Positions 1 through 12,100 of a stretch of 28,351 bases of DNA are shown in pieces. The stretch lies in assembly GCA_900088475.1 (NCBI GenBank), contig FLMG01001956.1, positions 179,525 to 207,875 of the forward strand. Direction: 5' to 3'. Both the position numbers and the translations under genes were made by a program. Numbering within the stretch: the first letter of the stretch is position 1; every line of letters begins with the position of its first letter. Source of the stretch: Hyphochytrium catenoides. Its lineage: Eukaryota > Sar > Hyphochytriomycetes > Hyphochytriales > Hyphochytriaceae. The notes below the pieces were generated by a model that had not been told where the DNA came from, ran no database searches, and was given only the letters and a program-made list of their open reading frames with translations.

Positions 1-3000
1 ATAACAGGGAAATAGCGCATTTATTTTCATCTCGGTCAGAAGTTTAGTGATGACGACTAGCCATATCGAGGGAGTACTGTCGGTCGCTGGAAGGACACGA
101 GGAGGAAAAGGAGGTGATAGGTGGCTTGATGCCACGAGTGCATCACAGTTCTTCCATTTCTACCCTAACATCCTCTTTAGGTATATTTGCGAACAAGTGG
201 AGACGTCGAATCGTTGTTTTTTAGCTACTCTCCCCAGTATGAGTACGCACTTGAAGAGATTGCAGTCTCAATCACAAGAATGTTACCAAAAGCTGTTGCA
301 GCGGACCTCGTCCTCAGCAACCTTACAAGCCAGGTCCTCAAACCTTCACTCAAAGTACCGCCATCGCACCTACAACTGTCTACATTTCCGCCATGTTCAT
401 AATTAGCATTAATAACGGTCGTCATTTTTCTCCTAATATCTCTTGTCTGCTGCTTCCATTCAGTCTGACACTACTTCGTCTGCAAGTTCCGTTCAGAAAC
501 AATCTACCCCTCGTTTTACGTCCGTCTAACCCTGCTACTCTTGCCTTACCCTGTGCTATGTACTTATTGCTTTTTTGAAAGGATGTTCAATGGTGGGATA
601 TTCTGCGGCAGACATTTCACGGCTCTTTCGGGTTTAGAGCTCGCAATAGCACCATCCAGCTTCTCTTGACGAGTAACACTTACGATGTGTCAGGTGAGTC
701 ATAAGAGGTCTGGAAGAAGCGGACACGAGTTCTACTGGGGTAAAGATAGTTGTATTTCCAGGAGCCTAAGGAGTTGAGTGACAAACCACACATTAAGGAA
801 GGGAGGTATACGAAGACAGAGAGAGAAAAAGATCTGTGGGAGCGTTTGCGTACTCAGCAAGTTATATCCTCATCCATTGCTCCCACAGTTACGCTTGTAA
901 ACCTCACTGGCGCTATCCCTCGGTACGCCGCTAATCACATATTGTCGTCCACAGAATGTCTTCAGATCAGTGTTGGGGCCACTGAACTCTATGCGGAAAA
1001 CGGAAGAATTGATATCGAGGCCACAGACGCCAGTTGCACTCATGTTCCCCATCCACCTCAGTTTTCTAACCTGATTGAAGTTCCAAGGTGGAGTTGATCA
1101 CGAAGTGTTGATAGGGCTAGAAGGCACACTGCGGTGCCCGTCGATGCTGTTCTGCTTCCTATCTAATCTAACATCTACTCCCGTCCCCCTGCGCAATGGC
1201 CACGACTAATCTTCCTTGACCTCCCTTGAGCTGAATACACTAATACCTAACGAACTGTCCCGCTGGTGCAGAGTGCGGCTATCAACTCGGGTTATATGGC
1301 AGTGCTTAGGAGATAGCAATAATCACTATGTCTTCCCTGTGAAGTTCCTCTCAGTGTCTTCCCGGTCGTCATTGTCAAACATCCTCACGACAAGGGTGAC
1401 CTTAGGGAAGCGTCTGAAAGAATTCAAATCTAGGGGTTGGATACTAGACGTACACTTCCTATTGTTACCTTCCCACGCTGATTCAGGTAAGCTTAACCCT
1501 TCCTTCCTCTTGCCGGAGTCTAAGTTTGCTTAAAAACTGTCAGTTATTCTACTAGATGTGGTTCTCCGCCTTGGCTACATACCTTTCACTGCCGCACTCT
1601 GATTGCAGGCCATAAACCAACCTTGTCACGGTCGTCAATAGTATTTTATGGGACAAGCCTTCAATGGCTCCTGCGCTTCGTCAACTCTTACCAGCGAATT
1701 CCTCCATTTGCTTTCCCTAAAAAACGGAGTAGCGTGAATAAGGACAAACCTGGAAGAAGAAATAGGTTACTTGAGGAGATGAAGGGCATTAGGCTCTCGA
1801 ACATAGGTAGGCAACTGATTGGGCTTACTGTGGAGGAGCGAGTTTTGGATCCATCCATTATATATTTTTTAGATGATACCTACCAGCCAAAGACCATTAA
1901 ATTCGTCCTAGCGCGGCGAGTACTGATCACTACTTTCCAGGCTTACAGGGTTTGGATGTAATCCTCCTTGACCACGCGGAGAGCTCTCTGGGCCTTCGGT
2001 TGAGCGTCGACGGTGGCGTCTCTTTTCAGGGTTCCTTTGTCGAGGAGAAGGGCGGAAGTGATCTCTTCGCTTCTAGGTCATTGAGAGTCGTAGACATACC
2101 TGGTGAGCATATACGTCTCTCTCCTCGATCACTGGACTTTCTGATCACCAACACTTTCTATAGGAAGAAGGATCTGGGCAATGCAAAATGCGTCTCTAGT
2201 TTTAGACTCCATACGTTCCAGCATCGTGGGGAGAAAGTCTGGCCCCGCCTATGGTGACCTTCTCTCGTGCTCAAAGATCATTTTTCAACAAGATTCAGGT
2301 AAAAAGTAGGCATGTGAGGGGCGATTGAAGAGGTCACTAAGGTCTTATTTGAGGAAAGAGACGGTCAGACATGTTCTTCTCCTTCACTCGCCATCCAGTT
2401 GGTTCGGAGGGCGCCTTGCTGAGGGTTTTCGTTCCTTAGCCCTCGCCGCCGTTGGGGCCACTCTCTTAAGATCCTCTGCTGGGGTCTTTTGGGAAAGCTC
2501 ACTCTCCCGCTCCTTCTTTCAGTCTGCACTTCAGGCGACCGGTTTCTTCGGTCAGATGTATCAGCTTTCGGTCACTTCGATCGCTGTGACTGGTCACAGC
2601 ACAAAGACATAGCAAGTATTGTAAAGGGAAAGCAAGAAGGTTTGGTACGTGGCCGCACATAACTCTTGATAGCTTGCTTTTCCTGTCTGTGACAGTTTGC
2701 TTTTGCAGACGAGCTCAAACAGAAGTAAAAGAGGGGCTTCTTCTCCCGTTAAGGCAAATTTGCTCTCACTCTTTGAGATTGATCACGTTCGGTCGTTTGA
2801 TAAGGTAAGGTGGTCGGGCATTGCCAATTAAGGTTCCCTCTGCCCTCCTGGGCTCTTTTCTGCGGCGTGTACCCTTTGAGCTTAGCCCTTGGGCTAGGTT
2901 TCAGAAAAACTGTCGTCCTTGAGACCTTGAGATGCACGTTAACTTACCACTAAGTGCTTATCCTGCTAACCCGCCTTTACTCTGCGTGATGCTGTCTCAT

Positions 3001-6000
3001 CTCTGGACAGGACGCAGGTCTTCCATCGGTCAATGCTTATCGATTCCCATCGCCAACTAAGGGAAATGGTACTGGCCAAGAAAAAGTTGGTGAGGATTTG
3101 AGACAAGCATCCGATGAGCTCTCAGAAGTAGATGAAGAAGAAAAGGTGAGGGCAATGACATACAGGTTCTTAAGGGCTGCTTTTACAAATGGAAGATGGT
3201 GGTCTGACCTGGTGGCTGTTCTGTCGCATAGCCTTTATTTCGGGCGTTTCTAGAAAACGTGAAGGTCATGGTAACCATTGAGGCGCGCGACTCTCTTTTT
3301 GAGCTGGGGCTCGCATACTACCAGCATATCCTAGGTGCCATGCCTTTCTTACTGGATCCACCATCTGCCTTTTTAGCAGAAGCAGGGAAGAGCGGTAAGC
3401 ACAGACTATGTTAGAGAGGAACAGAAGGACCAATGCTGATTGGAAGAGGTGGTAGCCACGCAAGGAAGTCGGGAACGCTTTGAAAAATGAAGCTAAGTTT
3501 GCAATAGTTAGTACCTCTGAGAGAATTAGGGATGGCAACTTTGGAAGGACTGAACGGGGAGGAAAAGGAAGAGGAAAGTAGATAAAGAATGCTGACGGCT
3601 CCTGCGCCTTTATGCTCATACAAGCTGATCCTCAACCCTCGGACCGCAAGGAGAAACATTCTGAACCTCAGAAGACAGCGAAAACTCTTTTGGAAACATT
3701 CCTCAAGGGGGAGGGTGATGAGGTCACTGTAGACGCACTGGTAAAAGGAACCGGTACAAAAGGACCGCGTTACGCCATAGGAGAAGACGTCACTAGACAA
3801 GCGATCTTAACGCATGAAATAGAAGAGCAAGGACGCGAAGCCCTGGAAACAAATGAAGGACCAAAGCCTTCACGGCTACTGCTGGTGGAGATTTTTGACA
3901 CTCAGTTTAACATCACGGACTCTATCGGCAAAGGCTGCGCCGTCCTTAGCGTTAACTTTACCAGGTACGTACGAAGATGAAGAATAGCATGAAGAATAAC
4001 TACAGGGATAACCATCATAGAGGCAGTAGGATAGATGGTAAGGTGATAAGGGTATGGAGCTCTTGAGGACCCTTTAGAGGTAGCTTTCTAGAACTGCCTT
4101 CAGCGAGCCAAGGGACAAAATAGGAAGACACAGTTTCTGGCATACCTACAAAGAGCCGGTCGTCTTTGAAGTCAACAGCTGTTATGACGTGTTAGTGTAG
4201 CTGACCTTCTGTTCTCTCTTGTAACTCTTATTTAGTCTCGAAACAATGATGCAGAAAGACTGGGAAAGCCACGAGACCCGAATCCAGGTGGATGAACTCG
4301 TTCAGTACGTCGCCCCTACCGAGATAGACGTTGGTTCAATGTCAGGAATGTGGCTCTCGGGAGCTAACATGGGAGGAAGAAAGGTTGTGGAGACGGAGCA
4401 GAGCCTAACAACGACGGCACCGTCTACCTCCAAGGGAAATCGAGGCAGCGTGAACAGTACAAAGTAATGCTCCCGCTGTGTCATCCTAGTGTCCTTAACT
4501 GTTTTGAGACAGTCAGCACTCCCACTCATACGGCAAAGGCATCACTAGCATCACTCAATGATGCTAACCAGTGTCTGTACTGTCTGTGTGTAGGAATCAG
4601 GGCCTGTTGAAGCCCATTATGCATCCTCTTCCATTGCTATTGGCCCTGCGGATTGAGCATGGCGTGCCTTCCAATACCTCGCTTCAAATATATGTTGAAG
4701 AGGTATACTAAGTTGACTTCTACCTAGCAGGTTTTGAGTCTCGTCTTGAACTCGTAGACCTCTAAATTTGCCGCAAGTCTTGAAGATTCTCACTTCTCCA
4801 TCTAAGCTTCCACTTTTTTGGCAAACTAGCCTCTTCCTTCTTCGTTATGCACTCCTTTATTTCAATACCTCTATCTACCGTCCCGCCTCTCACCGAAGCC
4901 CCGCCTTGCAGGAAATTGTCTTCGTCCTGAATAGTGATCAAGCTCATATGCTCAGTCGCGTGCTCTACAACCTTTGTCTGACACCTGTCAAACCCTTCCA
5001 AGAGCGGGAGACGCATGAGGTCACGAAAATGCTGAGAAGGCATTTAGGCTCCACCACTGTAGGAATTAAGCATGGACAAAGTATAGCGGAGGTAAGAAGG
5101 GGCAGGTGGTGGCGCAGCCAACTAAGGTGGACCCATCGATAACTAAAAGCTACGCTTAATGGCTTTTAAAGAGGTAGATTCTTTTCCGAGGACTAAGTTA
5201 CTGTTATCCTGTAGGAATGGCAGAAGAAAAGGAGGGAGCGGTGGAGACTGGGAAGTTTGAAATGGCTAGACAATCGAGCTCATCTGGATAAAGGTATCTT
5301 TCCAGCTCTGCGGCTGACGAGACCATGACGAACTGACATATCCTCCGCAGAACACCCACTGCTCCTACGATCTATTGGATCCACTTGGAAAACTTCTGGT
5401 AAGAACTGATCTCAGGAAAAGGATGATTAAAGCCGGCATTGAGCATGGCCTCTAACTGATCAACCCTGTTGGTGAATTGCGAGGTAGTCCGCGAAGAGAT
5501 CAAGTGGACTTTCAACTCCGATAGCTCTAAAGTTCTCGATCTCAGCCAGGTAAGTCGTGTCCTAGCTTCAGCAGAGGAATGGCACAAAGGGAGATAGGCG
5601 AGGCGCGGAAAGAGACAGGTCACACCCAGGTTGAGGAGATGTGTAGGTATCTGACTTCAGCCTCTCTATGGGACCTAGGAAATTGAGCATTCTAGCCGGA
5701 ATTTGGAGGAATTGGCTGATAATCTGCACATGTTGGTTCGGGAGGAATACCAAAGGAATCAGCTTAAGCCAAACTTTGCGCTGGAACTCTCTCTTCAGGG
5801 ACTGAAAGTCCAGCTACTGAAGGTGCATAGCTGGGATGTTTGGATTCATGTGAATGATACCTCTCCCAGTTTCCTTCGTTGTCACTCCCCTTTTTCTTTC
5901 TTGCCTAGCCTTATCTCTTACCTTGAGCTACTGATTGATGGTTCCTGTGCTGTGCAGATTGACGTGCCTTTTGTGGAGATATCTCTACGGCAAGTCTCAG

Positions 6001-7834
6001 TGGCTGCAAGCCTCAATGATGATGACTCGGGTAGCCTAAAACTTCTGATTCACGAACTGGAAGCTCTCAATTTGGCAAAAGATGAGTTCTACCCTGTCGC
6101 CATCAGGCCTTTCAGCGAAAGTGGCGTGGGTGAAAGGAAGGAATTCCTACAGCTGGGAATAGAGGTACATAGTGAAGTCATGAGTTCCCCTCAGTCCTGG
6201 CTTAATCTCCCTGGTGCCCATTGAGATTATGTGCTACTGGTCCGATATGGAGACCAGTTGGTTCCATTATAACCCTCCTCGTTATTGCTACCGTTGTTCT
6301 TTACCTCTTCTTCATCAGCTGGCCAGCCCTGTCGGAGGTATAACAATCGTCCAACTGGCGGAGGTCAACATTCACCCTTTGGAAGTGAATATCACGTTGG
6401 GGCTTCTGGAAAACATATCACAGTTTGTCCTCCAGAAGCCAGCCGTGAAAAAAGTCGCAATACCTGCTTCTGAAGAAGAGAAGCAGCGGTTCCTATTCGA
6501 TGGTTCCAGGTAGACTCTAAACTCTCTAGTATGGAATAAATCTGGGCCACGCCCTAATGTCCTCTTGCATGGTTCTCTCTTTGCCGGTCGGATTGTTGGC
6601 CGTTCTAGCACGGAGCACACAAATAAGTCAATTCTATCAGTGCTCCCGACAAAGGGGGCGCTGCGGCGACGAGCGTCCGAGACCGGCCAGCCGCAAAGCA
6701 GGACCGGAAGCTTTACCGCACTGGGAGACCTAGACCTGAGAGCTCTGTTGAGTCCCAATGCTGAGCCTGAACAAGATCACAAAGTGAGTAACCTAGCATT
6801 AAGCCCCCTTGCTTACGGACAGGTGAAGGGTTATGCGGAGCCAGAAACCCGTGATGCAAAAGGAGAACATAGCTCTATATTGTCTTGTTACATCGAAACG
6901 GAGAGATAGGATCATGACCCTAGCAATGTATATGAGAAGGACCATCCTGGTCACTTATTAACTCACTCTTCTATCTCTCGCGCTTGCCTAGGTTACGCAA
7001 ACCCAGCAATCTCGTCCGAATCACCAATCGCTTCAGGGTCCAGATTATGAGGGGACAGTCAACGACGCGGATTTGGAGATGATGAAGGAGAGAGCCAAGA
7101 GCAATGTCGTCTTCAGACGAGTGAGGTTAGGAGAGGTCAACGTTATCGTGAGCTATAAAGGAGGAGCAAGAGAAGGCGTGAACTTCGAGGACTTCAAAGG
7201 ATTTTCCATCAAGCTACATACTCTCGTCTATACCAACAAGACCTGCACTTTGACGGACTTTGGTCTGAGGTTACGCAGAGACATTGTACTCGACTTGGTC
7301 TCTCAAGCCGGTCGGAACTTCAACAACATTGGGCTATTTTTCAAGGAAAAGTTCGACATCAGCCGCTGGCAAGTATTTGAGCATCTCGCCCCTTCACTGC
7401 CGCTAACTCCAAGAGGTAACATCAGAGCAGAGGAGGATAGTCGGCTATCGCCTGGACCTTCCCCTAGGGGAGCATCACCAGCTCTATCTCCAAAAGGACA
7501 ACAAGAGCCACGTTCTCCTTCGGCAGGATCTACTAGTCAGTTAAGCCAAGGGATAGCGAACGAGGATCAGAGCTCATCCACTCCGCACATCGGACACCTC
7601 GAGCCCGCGAGCCTGTTGCCAGTTGCATCGGGAGACGACGAGAAGTCCAAAGCTATTCTGATGTTTGGAAAAGAGCACTCTGCTGTAGGTGGTGGTGCTG
7701 GCGGGAAAGGAGCGCAAGGTGCCAAGCTAGCCAACTTCAAAAAGAAGGTTGGAGGTGTGCTCCACAATCTTGTGCAGCGCTCCGACCATCCTCTACCAGC
7801 TCCTGGCTCGCCTCCCTCAAAAGATGCATCTTAG
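1..7834 (+). CDS. Hobbit/BLTP2 (SABRE/FMP27) bridge-like lipid transfer protein, C-terminal part
   Basis: This is the 3' part of a multi-exon gene whose start lies left of the window. Probable exons are 181-~340, 582-693, 762-1087, 1272-1486, 1609-1806, 1941-2102, 2164-2298, 2523-2644, 2709-2804, 3011-3145, 3232-3394, 3625-3964, 4236-4463, 4594-4702, 4912-5091, 5215-5293, 5351-5398, ~5497-5549, 5679-5822, 5958-6164, 6226-6509, 6609-6783 and 6992-7834 (stop TAG). From 762 nearly every join conserves phase. The joins before 762, near 5490 and near 6226 are uncertain. Family landmarks appear in the expected order: WWDILRQTFHG (the FMP27 GFWDW region), GDSNNHYVFP, FYGTSLQWLL, EIFDTQFNITDS, YVAPTEIDVG, SPVGGITIV followed by VNIHPLEVNIT, and the terminal VVFRRVRLGEVNVIVSYKGG block. 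About 1,500 residues are visible. Members of this family bridge ER and plasma-membrane contacts and move bulk lipid through a hydrophobic groove. After the conserved block comes a Ser/Pro-rich tail of about 150 residues. Family assignment is from remembered motifs, not a search. Confidence 0.82.
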
Positions 7835-8504
7835 CAACCAAATGCTGGCATATAACTAATGTAAACATTGCGGCCAGAGTCTGATATTCAAGGCTGCCGT
7901 CCCATCACAGTGGGATTGATAGAAGTATAACCCTTCGCATGTCGAAACTCAGCGTCCACTCTACTCCCAGAGCGAACCTCGCCTCGTACTTTCTCAGTGA
8001 CAGACCGGATCCATCTGGACGAGGATTGGGAACCGTCGGTTTTCTCATCAGTTGTACGACTAGCAGAGTGCAATAAGATCCTCGAACAAATCTTCAAGAG
8101 GATTGAATGAGTGCTTACATTAGATGGCTTTTTAGTTTACTCCACTAGAAAGGTTTGCTAGATTCGAGAATTGGAAGGTGGGGAAGCTATTCCTTGGGAC
8201 TTAACACTTATATTCGTCCACTACTAGTGCTGTATTACAAGATCTTCTTTAAAAGCCCTCATTTGGTATGCCTTTGTATTGGTTGTGCAGTGTGCCGTGA
8301 CCAACAGCATCTGTCAGCAGTCAGCTTTGGTGGCCAAGCAAGATGATTCTGACGCTCATCAACCTGATGTCAGTCAAGGCTCATTGTTGAAGAAGTCCCC
8401 GACCACACGCCTTTCTGTGGCGGCAGCGTAACTCATTTACCTCTATTCTAACCCATTCTACGCTGCAAAGACCAACCGCCCGCGGTTGCTGGGGAAAAAT
8501 AAGC
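7835..8504 (+). other. Gap with two exon-like open stretches, unresolved
   Basis: No complete gene can be built here. Two stretches read like coding sequence on the plus strand. About 7937-8107 is open and ends in a TGA, with residues including DRIHLDEDWEPSVF and RLAECNKILEQIFKRIE. The other is 8291-8431; it follows a good acceptor (pyrimidine-rich, TTGTGCAG) and ends in TAA. I found no start codon and no donor that joins them in phase. They may be exons of a small gene, alternative 3' exons of the lipid transfer gene, or chance. Open runs of about 45 codons are not rare. Confidence 0.25.
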
Positions 8505-9135
8505 ATGGCATCATCATCCTCGCATCTTGATAGCTCTTGCATTTTCTGCAGAATCATCCAGGTATTGATTCGTTAGCAAAGCAGCCATAACTTTTTGCTG
8601 GGATGACCTGCTTGCCGCGAATCATCTATAACCTTAGTGAGGATGTCATAGGCGATAATCTGACGTACATCCATCCTTTTTAAAGGGCTCAATACCATCT
8701 GTGAAGCTTATGGAGAATGAGCATGTCTTTGCCTTTTTTGACATCAACCCCCTCTCTGAGGGCCATTGTTTGGTGGTTCCCAAATACCATGCCCAGAAGA
8801 CTCACGAAGTGCCAGATGAATATCTTAAAGAGGTGCTGCCCGTAGCAAGCAAGGTACGTTCTCTAAGTGTCGACCATGATGATCTTCCTGCTAGCTCCTC
8901 GAGGCTACATTAACACTGACAGCTTACGCTGCAGATTATCAAGGCACTAGGTTGCAGCGACTATAACATATTGCAGAACAATGGAAAGCTCGCCCACCAG
9001 GAAGTGATGCATGTTCACTACCACGTCATCCCGAAGCCCAACGCCTCCGAGGGGCTGGGTGTCCGGTGGCCTGCCAAACCAGTATCCCCGGAGAAATTAA
9101 AGGAGCTGGCAAAGCGAATTAGTCCACATCTCTAG
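8505..9135 (+). CDS. HNT1: HNT1-type HIT family nucleotide hydrolase (adenosine 5'-monophosphoramidase-like)
   Basis: Three exons, 8505-8561, 8686-8853 and 8935-9135, all join at phase 0 and encode 141 residues. Introns are GTATTG...AAAG (124 bases) and GTACGT...GCAG (81 bases). The product starts with a CIFC motif (Cys12, Cys15). It continues with SVKLMENEHVFAFFDINPLS and EGHCLVVPKYHA, then LQNNGKLAHQEV and the HIT catalytic triad HVHYH at residues 101-105. The order and length match yeast Hnt1 and the HINT branch closely, including the QNNGK and W-P-A segments. Known enzymes of this branch hydrolyse AMP-lysine and AMP-NH2 and can remove AMP from failed aminoacyl-adenylates. The second and third His of the triad and the nucleotide-binding segment are intact, so activity is likely. 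The start is the ATG just before the CIFC region, consistent with the usual short N-terminus. It converges with CMC2, 313 bases away. Confidence 0.93.
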
Positions 9136-9448
9136 AAGCTTTCCTTTCTTCTGCTTTTCTTTCGAACTGTCTTCACGCACACGTCGGGTAGCAGGACCGG
9201 CTCGCCCCAAAGCCTGCAAACGTCAGACTGCTGTCGCCAAAGTGGTAAAATCACAATTTACTGAACAAGACTGACATCGCCGGCCAGCTATCGCGGTAGA
9301 ATCGTATTGTGCGAGGTCATGTTGTAGCAGGAAGTCCATAGTAAGGTTCCTGGCGTACTCTGACTATTAAATAAAGCTGCCTAAGACGCCATTCCAGCTG
9401 TGCTGCTTCTAAATAAGCCTTTTAGTGATGAGCTTGAGGATCTTGCCC
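9136..9448. other. Convergent 3' intergenic region between HNT1 and CMC2
   Basis: This stretch holds the 3' ends of two convergent genes. An AATAAA hexamer at 9370-9375 on the plus strand, 235 bases past the HNT1 stop, could be a polyadenylation signal. No other gene is seen. Confidence 0.4.
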
Positions 9449-9871
9449 TTATAATGCAGCGGACCCCGTGTGCTCATCGCCACTTCGTCTGCGGGCTTGC
9501 TGAGACTCTTCGAACTGTTTCTTTTCGATATCAGCCAGCCGTTTGTTCCGTTCCCGCCGTTGCTCCTTTTCGATCTGTTGGTGAAGCGTGTAGCTCAATA
9601 AGCCATTGTTACACCAATCCGGACGGTAAAGCGTAGGTTTTATACCTTAAAGCACTTGTCCAGCCCTGCCTTCACTTCATTACATGCACCGATATACTTT
9701 TTGTAAGGGTTGTTCTTGTGGCACTCAACCAACGCATCTACGAACTGGCAACAGTCGTGGAGGAGGCGGCATCTTAGGACCACGCAATAGAAACACGACG
9801 GTATTGCTTGTTACAAGAAAATCTCGTACCTCTGCGCAGAGTGGATGGGGCTTGAAAAGGGGAGGATGCAT
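9449..9871 (-). CDS. CMC2: CMC2-like twin CX9C protein, cytochrome c oxidase biogenesis
   Basis: This three-exon gene on the minus strand consists of exons too short to show as long open frames. Exon 1 is 9871-9830 (14 codons), exon 2 is 9744-9646 (33 codons) and exon 3 is 9574-9449 (41 codons plus TAA). All join at phase 0 across GT-AG introns of 85 and 71 bases (GTACGA...CCAG and GTATAA...ACAG). The 88-residue product begins MHPPLFKPHPLC, the characteristic CMC2 N-terminus. It carries two exact CX9C motifs, Cys12-Cys22 and Cys35-Cys45, and then the basic, Glu-rich helical tail that CMC2 proteins share. Twin-CX9C proteins enter the intermembrane space by the Mia40 disulfide relay. CMC2 acts in cytochrome c oxidase assembly and mitochondrial copper handling. 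No cleavable targeting sequence is expected or seen. Two conserved halves meeting in register across a predicted intron make this call strong. Confidence 0.9.
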
Positions 9872-10480
9872 CCTGAGCGCCTCAAGGGAGAAGGTCGGAT
9901 CACTACCTCTACAGCTACACAGGAGGGTGGCTTGTGAGCGTTGTGGTAGATCAGGGGCACAACGCGAGACAAAAGGAGTTCGATTACGCACTTTCTATGA
10001 AGGAGGAACTTTGACAGGAATCTCAGGATTTATAAAAGCGCTTTCCATTCAACAGATAGATGACTCTCTTCGATGACGAGACGTGAGATGTGCCATATGC
10101 ACTCTTCCCCTTGTAAGCACTGACGAGGTGAAGACCGAATGTTAATGCCTCCACAATTCTGGCCTTCTCTGTATAGTTCTAGGACCTCTAACAAATTGAA
10201 CAAATTGCATTACTTGTCTCCCCACATCACCCCACCACGTGACGACGATTCTCACTCTCCCAAGCTCTGAGGGGCTGCTAACGGACATCGCACACCAAGA
10301 GATGGTGAACGAGAACACTTGGCGTACCTTACATGCAAGACGTAAGACTTGAAGAATGGCCAAGGGGTTGTTTCAGAGTGATTTTCTGCTTTCCCTGTTG
10401 TTGTGTCTCCAGCAGCACTCACAACAACATAAGCCAAGCTCCATAACCCTCAGTCGGACTTTGCTGATCCAAAAAAGGAA

Positions 10481-10765
10481 CAAGCTTGATGATGAGAAGA
10501 AGAGACATCGACGGATAAGTTTCTCCATGTGATATATTTACTGCTGATAAGCAGAAGAGATAAATGATAAGATGAAAGAAGAAGTAGTAGAAGAAGAATA
10601 AGAGTAGCAGTAAAGAAACAAGTAATAGAAGCACTGAAGAGATAAGAAGTCTTGGACTCTTCCTCCTCATGATTCATTCTCAGGGAAGGGAAAGTTAATA
10701 CAGTGATTAGGAAGAAGAGGAAGGAGAAGAAGGAAGAAGACTGCAGCATTCTGTCAGAAGGGAGG
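10481..10765 (+). repeat. Purine-rich low-complexity tract (GAA/AGA-rich)
   Basis: The plus strand is dominated by A and G, with many GAAGAAG and AGAAGA strings, interrupted by short mixed sequence. It is an irregular tract, not a clean microsatellite. A second, weaker one lies at about 11625-11695. Confidence 0.6.
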
Positions 10766-11007
10766 CAAGGATGATCGACTCCGGAGGTAAACACGCCTCA
10801 GGATCACATGCTGTTTTTTCTTATCATGAAAGATGGCAAGATGATGATTATACGGGTTTCCAGAACGTAAAGCCATACGTAGACGACTTTTACAGCCCCA
10901 GAAGAAGAGCGATTGCAGCAGTAAGCTTCAGAACAAGCCATCCTACACTGAAGGTCAAGGGTAGATGAAGGCTCACAGCACGTCGTCGCACACAATCATG
11001 GGCTTCC

Positions 11008-11056
11008 CCAGAGCGCCTGATTAAGGGCTTAATCCAGAGCACCTGATAAAGGCTTC
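11008..11056 (+). repeat. Imperfect 26-bp direct repeat, two copies
   Basis: Two adjacent copies start at 11008 and 11034 with the shared core CCAGAGC-CCTGAT-AAGG-CTT. They differ by a few substitutions and a one-base change in a G run. No function is evident. Confidence 0.6.
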
Positions 11057-12100
11057 CAAACTAATAATGGGAAAGACTCCAGCCGTACAGTACAGCATGT
11101 ACGATAGGGTCTTTCACACGTCCTAGCTTTTGATTTTTGGATAGAAGACGGCCTTAATAAGTTTTAATACGGAAGCAGGATAAGAAGTTTTTGGCTCAGT
11201 GAGTGCGTGATGATGGATACATCATATGCGTGTATTATTAGGATGAAGTGACTTTCAGACCAGAGTCCCGAAAGAAAGGCACGGGAGAAAATGATTTCAG
11301 GTGATGTGACGATGACTGAGTAACACTACCACACTGCAACGGCGACGACGTAAGCCATGGGCTCCAGAAACAACCCAAGGACAAGAGCAAAGGAGGAAAG
11401 AAAGAAGTTACGGGAAAAGGAATGCCTCCTAGCGCCGTAAATGTCCATCACTCGAAAGAAGGCAGGGACGGACTGCGAGTACAGTAAAAATAAGGGCGTA
11501 GACATTATGTGAGAGAAAGCGGCTGCCAACAGGAGGTAGCACCCATCGTACTCCATGAAACATTGTTGATGGGATGATAACCAATATTACCTGCTGGAGT
11601 CATAAAAAGAAAGGCTAGTACTTCTAGTTAGTGAGAAGAAGAACGAAGAACAACTAAGAAGAAGAAAAAGCAGATGAAGTAAGAGCTAAAGCTACAAAGT
11701 GTTGTTGGTCTCATCAACTCTCACCTCTGCATTTGGAATTCGCGGTTGAGTCCTTACAGTAATACTGTAGTGATAATTCTATACGTCCTCGTAGATTTAC
11801 TGAAAATGTTGGGAGGGGAGAAACGAGGAAAGAGTACTGTAGTGTACAGTATGGCTGACAGGTTATCAGGACATCATCTCTACCCGTTCCTTATTAGGTT
11901 GAACTTCACACAGAAGTCGCAGTAGTTAGTATCCAAGAACCGTCTTCAAAGTCATACCGTCATACGAGTAGCCAAGTAGCAAACATGAGGACGCTGCCCC
12001 CGGGCAACTTGGGACTTTCTCCTCTCCCAGTAGGAAGTTCTCTAGTGTTGTAAATCTTCTGTTCTATCTGCAAGAGAAGTCAACAGCCCTCCACAGCGGG

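Larger units (their letters stand above)
9872..12100. other. Long gap without a supported gene
   Basis: I see no conserved domain or phase-consistent exon set here. The plus strand is purine-rich at about 10480-10760 and 11370-11480. Reading the opposite strand there gives Phe/Leu/Ser-rich open frames that imitate membrane proteins (for example the minus-strand frame 11556-11326). These are best explained by base composition. A small noncoding RNA or poorly conserved gene cannot be excluded. Confidence 0.5.

Noticed and set aside
9900-10000. A GTTCGATTACGC string suggesting a tRNA T-arm
   Set aside because: The stem bases are not complementary and there is no cloverleaf.
10450-10794. A minus-strand frame of 114 codons with a poly-Leu segment
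   Set aside because: It arises from the purine-rich low-complexity plus strand and has no recognisable domain.
11326-11556. A minus-strand frame of about 76 codons resembling a membrane protein
   Set aside because: The opposite strand is purine-rich, which forces Phe, Leu and Ser codons; no start context or partner exon was found.
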